From Litorimonas sp964565335 (lineage in GTDB: Bacteria > Pseudomonadota > Alphaproteobacteria > Caulobacterales > Maricaulaceae): DNA of 64,000 bases. Positions within the stretch are counted from its first letter, which is position 1. The number at the start of each line of letters is the position of its first letter. Where the stretch lies: assembly GCA_964565335.1 (NCBI GenBank), contig CAZMEN010000007.1, positions 1 to 64,000 of the forward strand, given 5' to 3'. Of this stretch, positions 62,393 through 64,000 are shown piece by piece. Both the position numbers and the translations under genes were made by a program. A model generated the notes under the pieces. That model saw only the letters and a list, made by a program, of their open reading frames with translations. It was not told the origin of the DNA and made no database searches.

Positions 62393-62779
62393 TTATAACG
62401 GGCCGGTGACTGTCTCTATGCACTGCTTCATTTGCAGAGTTGTAAAAGGTTTTTTGATATAGTTATTTAACCCTAGAGTTGTTCCAGCCTGCAAGATCCT
62501 TTGGTCGGGACTGCCAGTTACTATAATAACACCAGTCTTAGAAACAGGAGCGTGTTCTCTTATTGCGCGAAGTAAATCTATTCCTGTTCCGTTTGGCATA
62601 TTGTAATCAGATATCACTAAGTGCACAGGGTTATTGACTAAGCTCTGAAAGGCCGCTTGGCCGGAGGCCTCCCAAGTATAGTTTAAGATACCCATTTCGT
62701 CCAAGGACCGCGTTAGCAATCGTCGACTCGTCGCCATGTCATCGACGACCATTATTTTCAATTGTGTTCTTAAAGACAT
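62393..62779 (-). CDS. cheY: Chemotaxis response regulator CheY
   Basis: A 128-residue single receiver domain. The acidic pair is in MVVDDMATSRR, the phospho-acceptor aspartate in LVISDYNMPNGTG, threonine in VIIVTGSP and lysine in YIKKPFT. No output domain. It carries the signal from CheA to the flagellar motor or acts as a phosphate sink. It lies 36 bases after cheR and 20 bases before the CheZ/CheT-like gene. Confidence 0.93.
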   Translation of the reverse strand: MSLRTQLKIMVVDDMATSRRLLTRSLDEMGILNYTWEASGQAAFQSLVNNPVHLVISDYNMPNGTGIDLLRAIREHAPVSKTGVIIVTGSPDQRILQAGTTLGLNNYIKKPFTTLQMKQCIETVTGPL

Positions 62780-62815
62780 TTATTATCCAAATTTTTTATA
62801 TGAAAAATCTTAGGT

Positions 62816-63703
62816 TTAATTCTCGAGCTTATAAACTGTCATTCCAGCTCTCGCGAAAAACTTCTCGCTTGGTCCGGAGACCCGCTCTGAATGTCCAATG
62901 TAAAGATAGCTGCTAGGGTTTAATTGGTTTTTGAACTTTGTCCAAATTTCGCCTTGGGTCTCTTCGTCGAAATAGATGACTGTGTTGCGGCAAAAGATAA
63001 TATCGAACTTGCCTTTCATTGGCCAGTTGGGAGCATTCAAATTTAGTAGGCGGAAGGAAACCAATGATTTTAGTTCGTCAGAGACGACAAATTTTTCAGG
63101 GTCATCCATTTGCTTAAAATAACGATCGCGAAATTTAGACGGCAATTTCCGAACAGAGCTCTTATCATAAATGCCCGTGTGACCAGTTCTTATCACATTA
63201 CTATCAATATCGGAGGCTAATATTTTAAAGTTATACCGCTCGATGTCAGGGCAAATAGAATGAACAATTGATGCAATTGAGTAAGCTTCCTCTCCGGTAG
63301 AACACCCCGCTGACCATACTCTAACGCGTTTGCCAGACTTTACGCGCTCGATTAACGGCCGGAGTGAGACATCCAGTAAGTGTTTGAAATGATGGGGTTC
63401 GCGGAAAAAATGCGTTAAGTTAGTCGTCAAAGCATTCATCATAATCTTGCGTTCAGCTTGACCTGATGACCCTTCGACAAAATTACAATATTCTTTAAAG
63501 GATTGAATTTGTAGCGCTCTCAGTCTTTTTTGCAGACGCGCGTGTACCAAGTTTACTTTATGCTCATGCATTGTAATCCCAGCATCGTCCTTCATCATGC
63601 GAGCGATACGTTTGAACTCAGATAAACCCAGGGCTACATTGCCTTGCGCCTTAAAGTTCGACGGCGATGATTGCGGCGTCATGTCTATTTTTGGAAGGGC
63701 CAT
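62816..63703 (-). CDS. cheR: Chemotaxis protein methyltransferase CheR
   Basis: A 295-residue enzyme that methylates receptor glutamates with S-adenosylmethionine. N-terminal helical domain (about 25-100) with the TTNLTHFFREPHHF segment, then the methyltransferase fold with SAM loop WSAGCSTGEEAYSIA and FDIIFCRNTVIYFD. Length and motif order are standard. Its ATG directly follows the cheW stop (TAA-ATG), so they are co-transcribed. Confidence 0.94.
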   Translation of the reverse strand: MALPKIDMTPQSSPSNFKAQGNVALGLSEFKRIARMMKDDAGITMHEHKVNLVHARLQKRLRALQIQSFKEYCNFVEGSSGQAERKIMMNALTTNLTHFFREPHHFKHLLDVSLRPLIERVKSGKRVRVWSAGCSTGEEAYSIASIVHSICPDIERYNFKILASDIDSNVIRTGHTGIYDKSSVRKLPSKFRDRYFKQMDDPEKFVVSDELKSLVSFRLLNLNAPNWPMKGKFDIIFCRNTVIYFDEETQGEIWTKFKNQLNPSSYLYIGHSERVSGPSEKFFARAGMTVYKLEN

Positions 63704-64000
63704 TTAAGCAGCTTCATCCCGGCTCTGTGAGGGCAGCATGTTCTCTAAATCAATAACGCTTATCATACGCTCCTCTATGGCGACGAGGCCGTTTACAAAG
63801 CGTTCTGAGCGTACGGAGGAGACTTGGGGCGGGCTTTGTATTTTATTTGGGTCTATCGACATAATATCAAGAACTGCGTCTGCTGCGAGCCCTACGGTTT
63901 GATCGCCAATATTGGTAATCATGATAATACTGCGCTCAGTGCGTTCTGTAACGGCAAGCCCTAATCTTTCCGCTAGTTCAACAATGGGCACAACGGCGCC
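63704..64000 (-). CDS. cheW: Chemotaxis coupling protein CheW, C-terminal part, cut by window end
   Basis: The frame is open to the window edge, where GAVVPIVELAERLGL matches the CheW strand normally written RGxVxPVxDLRxRFG, so the GTG at 63991 is internal. It continues with IIMITNIGDQTVGLAADAVLDI and VNGLVAIEERMISVIDLENML, the typical C-terminal CheW pattern. CheW links chemoreceptors to CheA. No cheA is in the window; it may lie upstream of this gene. Confidence 0.9.
   Translation of the reverse strand, partial: GAVVPIVELAERLGLAVTERTERSIIMITNIGDQTVGLAADAVLDIMSIDPNKIQSPPQVSSVRSERFVNGLVAIEERMISVIDLENMLPSQSRDEAA

Overview
The window reads as a chromosomal segment of a marine, heterotrophic, motile alphaproteobacterium. 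The clues are large TonB-dependent receptors of the Caulobacter/Xanthomonas type, the Rhizobiales/Caulobacterales style of chemotaxis gene set, CHASE2 cyclase/FecR modules and roughly 50% GC. A Hyphomonadaceae/Robiginitomaculaceae-like (Maricaulales) host is my inference, not something the sequence proves. A run of ten Ns at 59917-59926 shows that this is draft or scaffolded sequence. I saw no tRNA, rRNA, CRISPR array, insertion sequence or phage gene.

Layout. (1) 1-6.7 kb: valine/branched-chain acyl-CoA degradation (mmsA, acyl-CoA dehydrogenase, 3-hydroxyisobutyryl-CoA hydrolase, mmsB). A macro-domain gene and a DUF4174 gene lie inside the run, and a convergent CaiB/BaiF racemase-like gene closes it. 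(2) 6.7-9.5 kb: a small exported protein and a trimeric (YadA-type) autotransporter adhesin. (3) 10.1-26.9 kb: a complete alginate-utilisation locus. It holds two TonB receptors, a FadR-type GntR regulator, PL6 and PL17 lyases, KdgF, a hexuronate-type MFS transporter, a DEHU-reductase-like dehydrogenase, KDPG aldolase and KDG kinase. The PL6 gene is interrupted by one in-frame TAA. A satellite of this regulon, an autotransporter plus a PL7 lyase, lies at 52.7-57.4 kb. The same palindromic operator (core ATTGGT-N3-ACCAAT) recurs in front of the receptor genes and the satellite, with half-sites before PL6 and gntR. Its centre lies 33-34 bp before a TTGACA box at four promoters.

(4) 27.1-41.7 kb: the most unusual part, two divergent operons encoding what looks like an uncharacterised trans-envelope electron-transfer system. 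The leftward operon has an FAD/NAD oxidoreductase fused to two cyclic-nucleotide-binding domains and a four-cluster ferredoxin, a cytochrome-b-like membrane protein, and an FHA-TM-decaheme cytochrome. The rightward operon has a five-heme cytochrome, a tandem GlcG/HbpS-domain lipoprotein, an outer-membrane beta-barrel, and a decaheme cytochrome fused to LVIVD repeats. Together they carry 25 predicted c-type hemes. Immediately downstream, on the other strand, is a ccmF-ccmG-ccmH-ccmI cytochrome c maturation operon (41.7-45.7 kb).

(5) 45.8-52.5 kb: a signalling block with a TPR protein, a FecR-domain protein, a CHASE2-adenylate cyclase, a cAMP-phosphodiesterase-like metallophosphoesterase, and a protein with two 2-oxoglutarate oxygenase modules. 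(6) 58.0-64.0 kb: chemotaxis genes. A methyl-accepting protein (broken only by the assembly gap), cheB and cheD run rightward. cheW (cut by the window end), cheR, cheY and a small CheZ/CheT-like candidate phosphatase run leftward.

Functional picture: alginate is bound and cut outside or in the periplasm by PL7, PL6 and PL17, and imported through the TonB receptors and the MFS carrier. It is then converted through DEH and KDG to KDPG, pyruvate and glyceraldehyde-3-phosphate, with the FadR-type repressor as the likely switch. The multiheme region could pass electrons from cytoplasmic NAD(P)H across both membranes, with cyclic nucleotide and phosphothreonine sensing built into its cytoplasmic parts. 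That last statement is inference from domain architecture.
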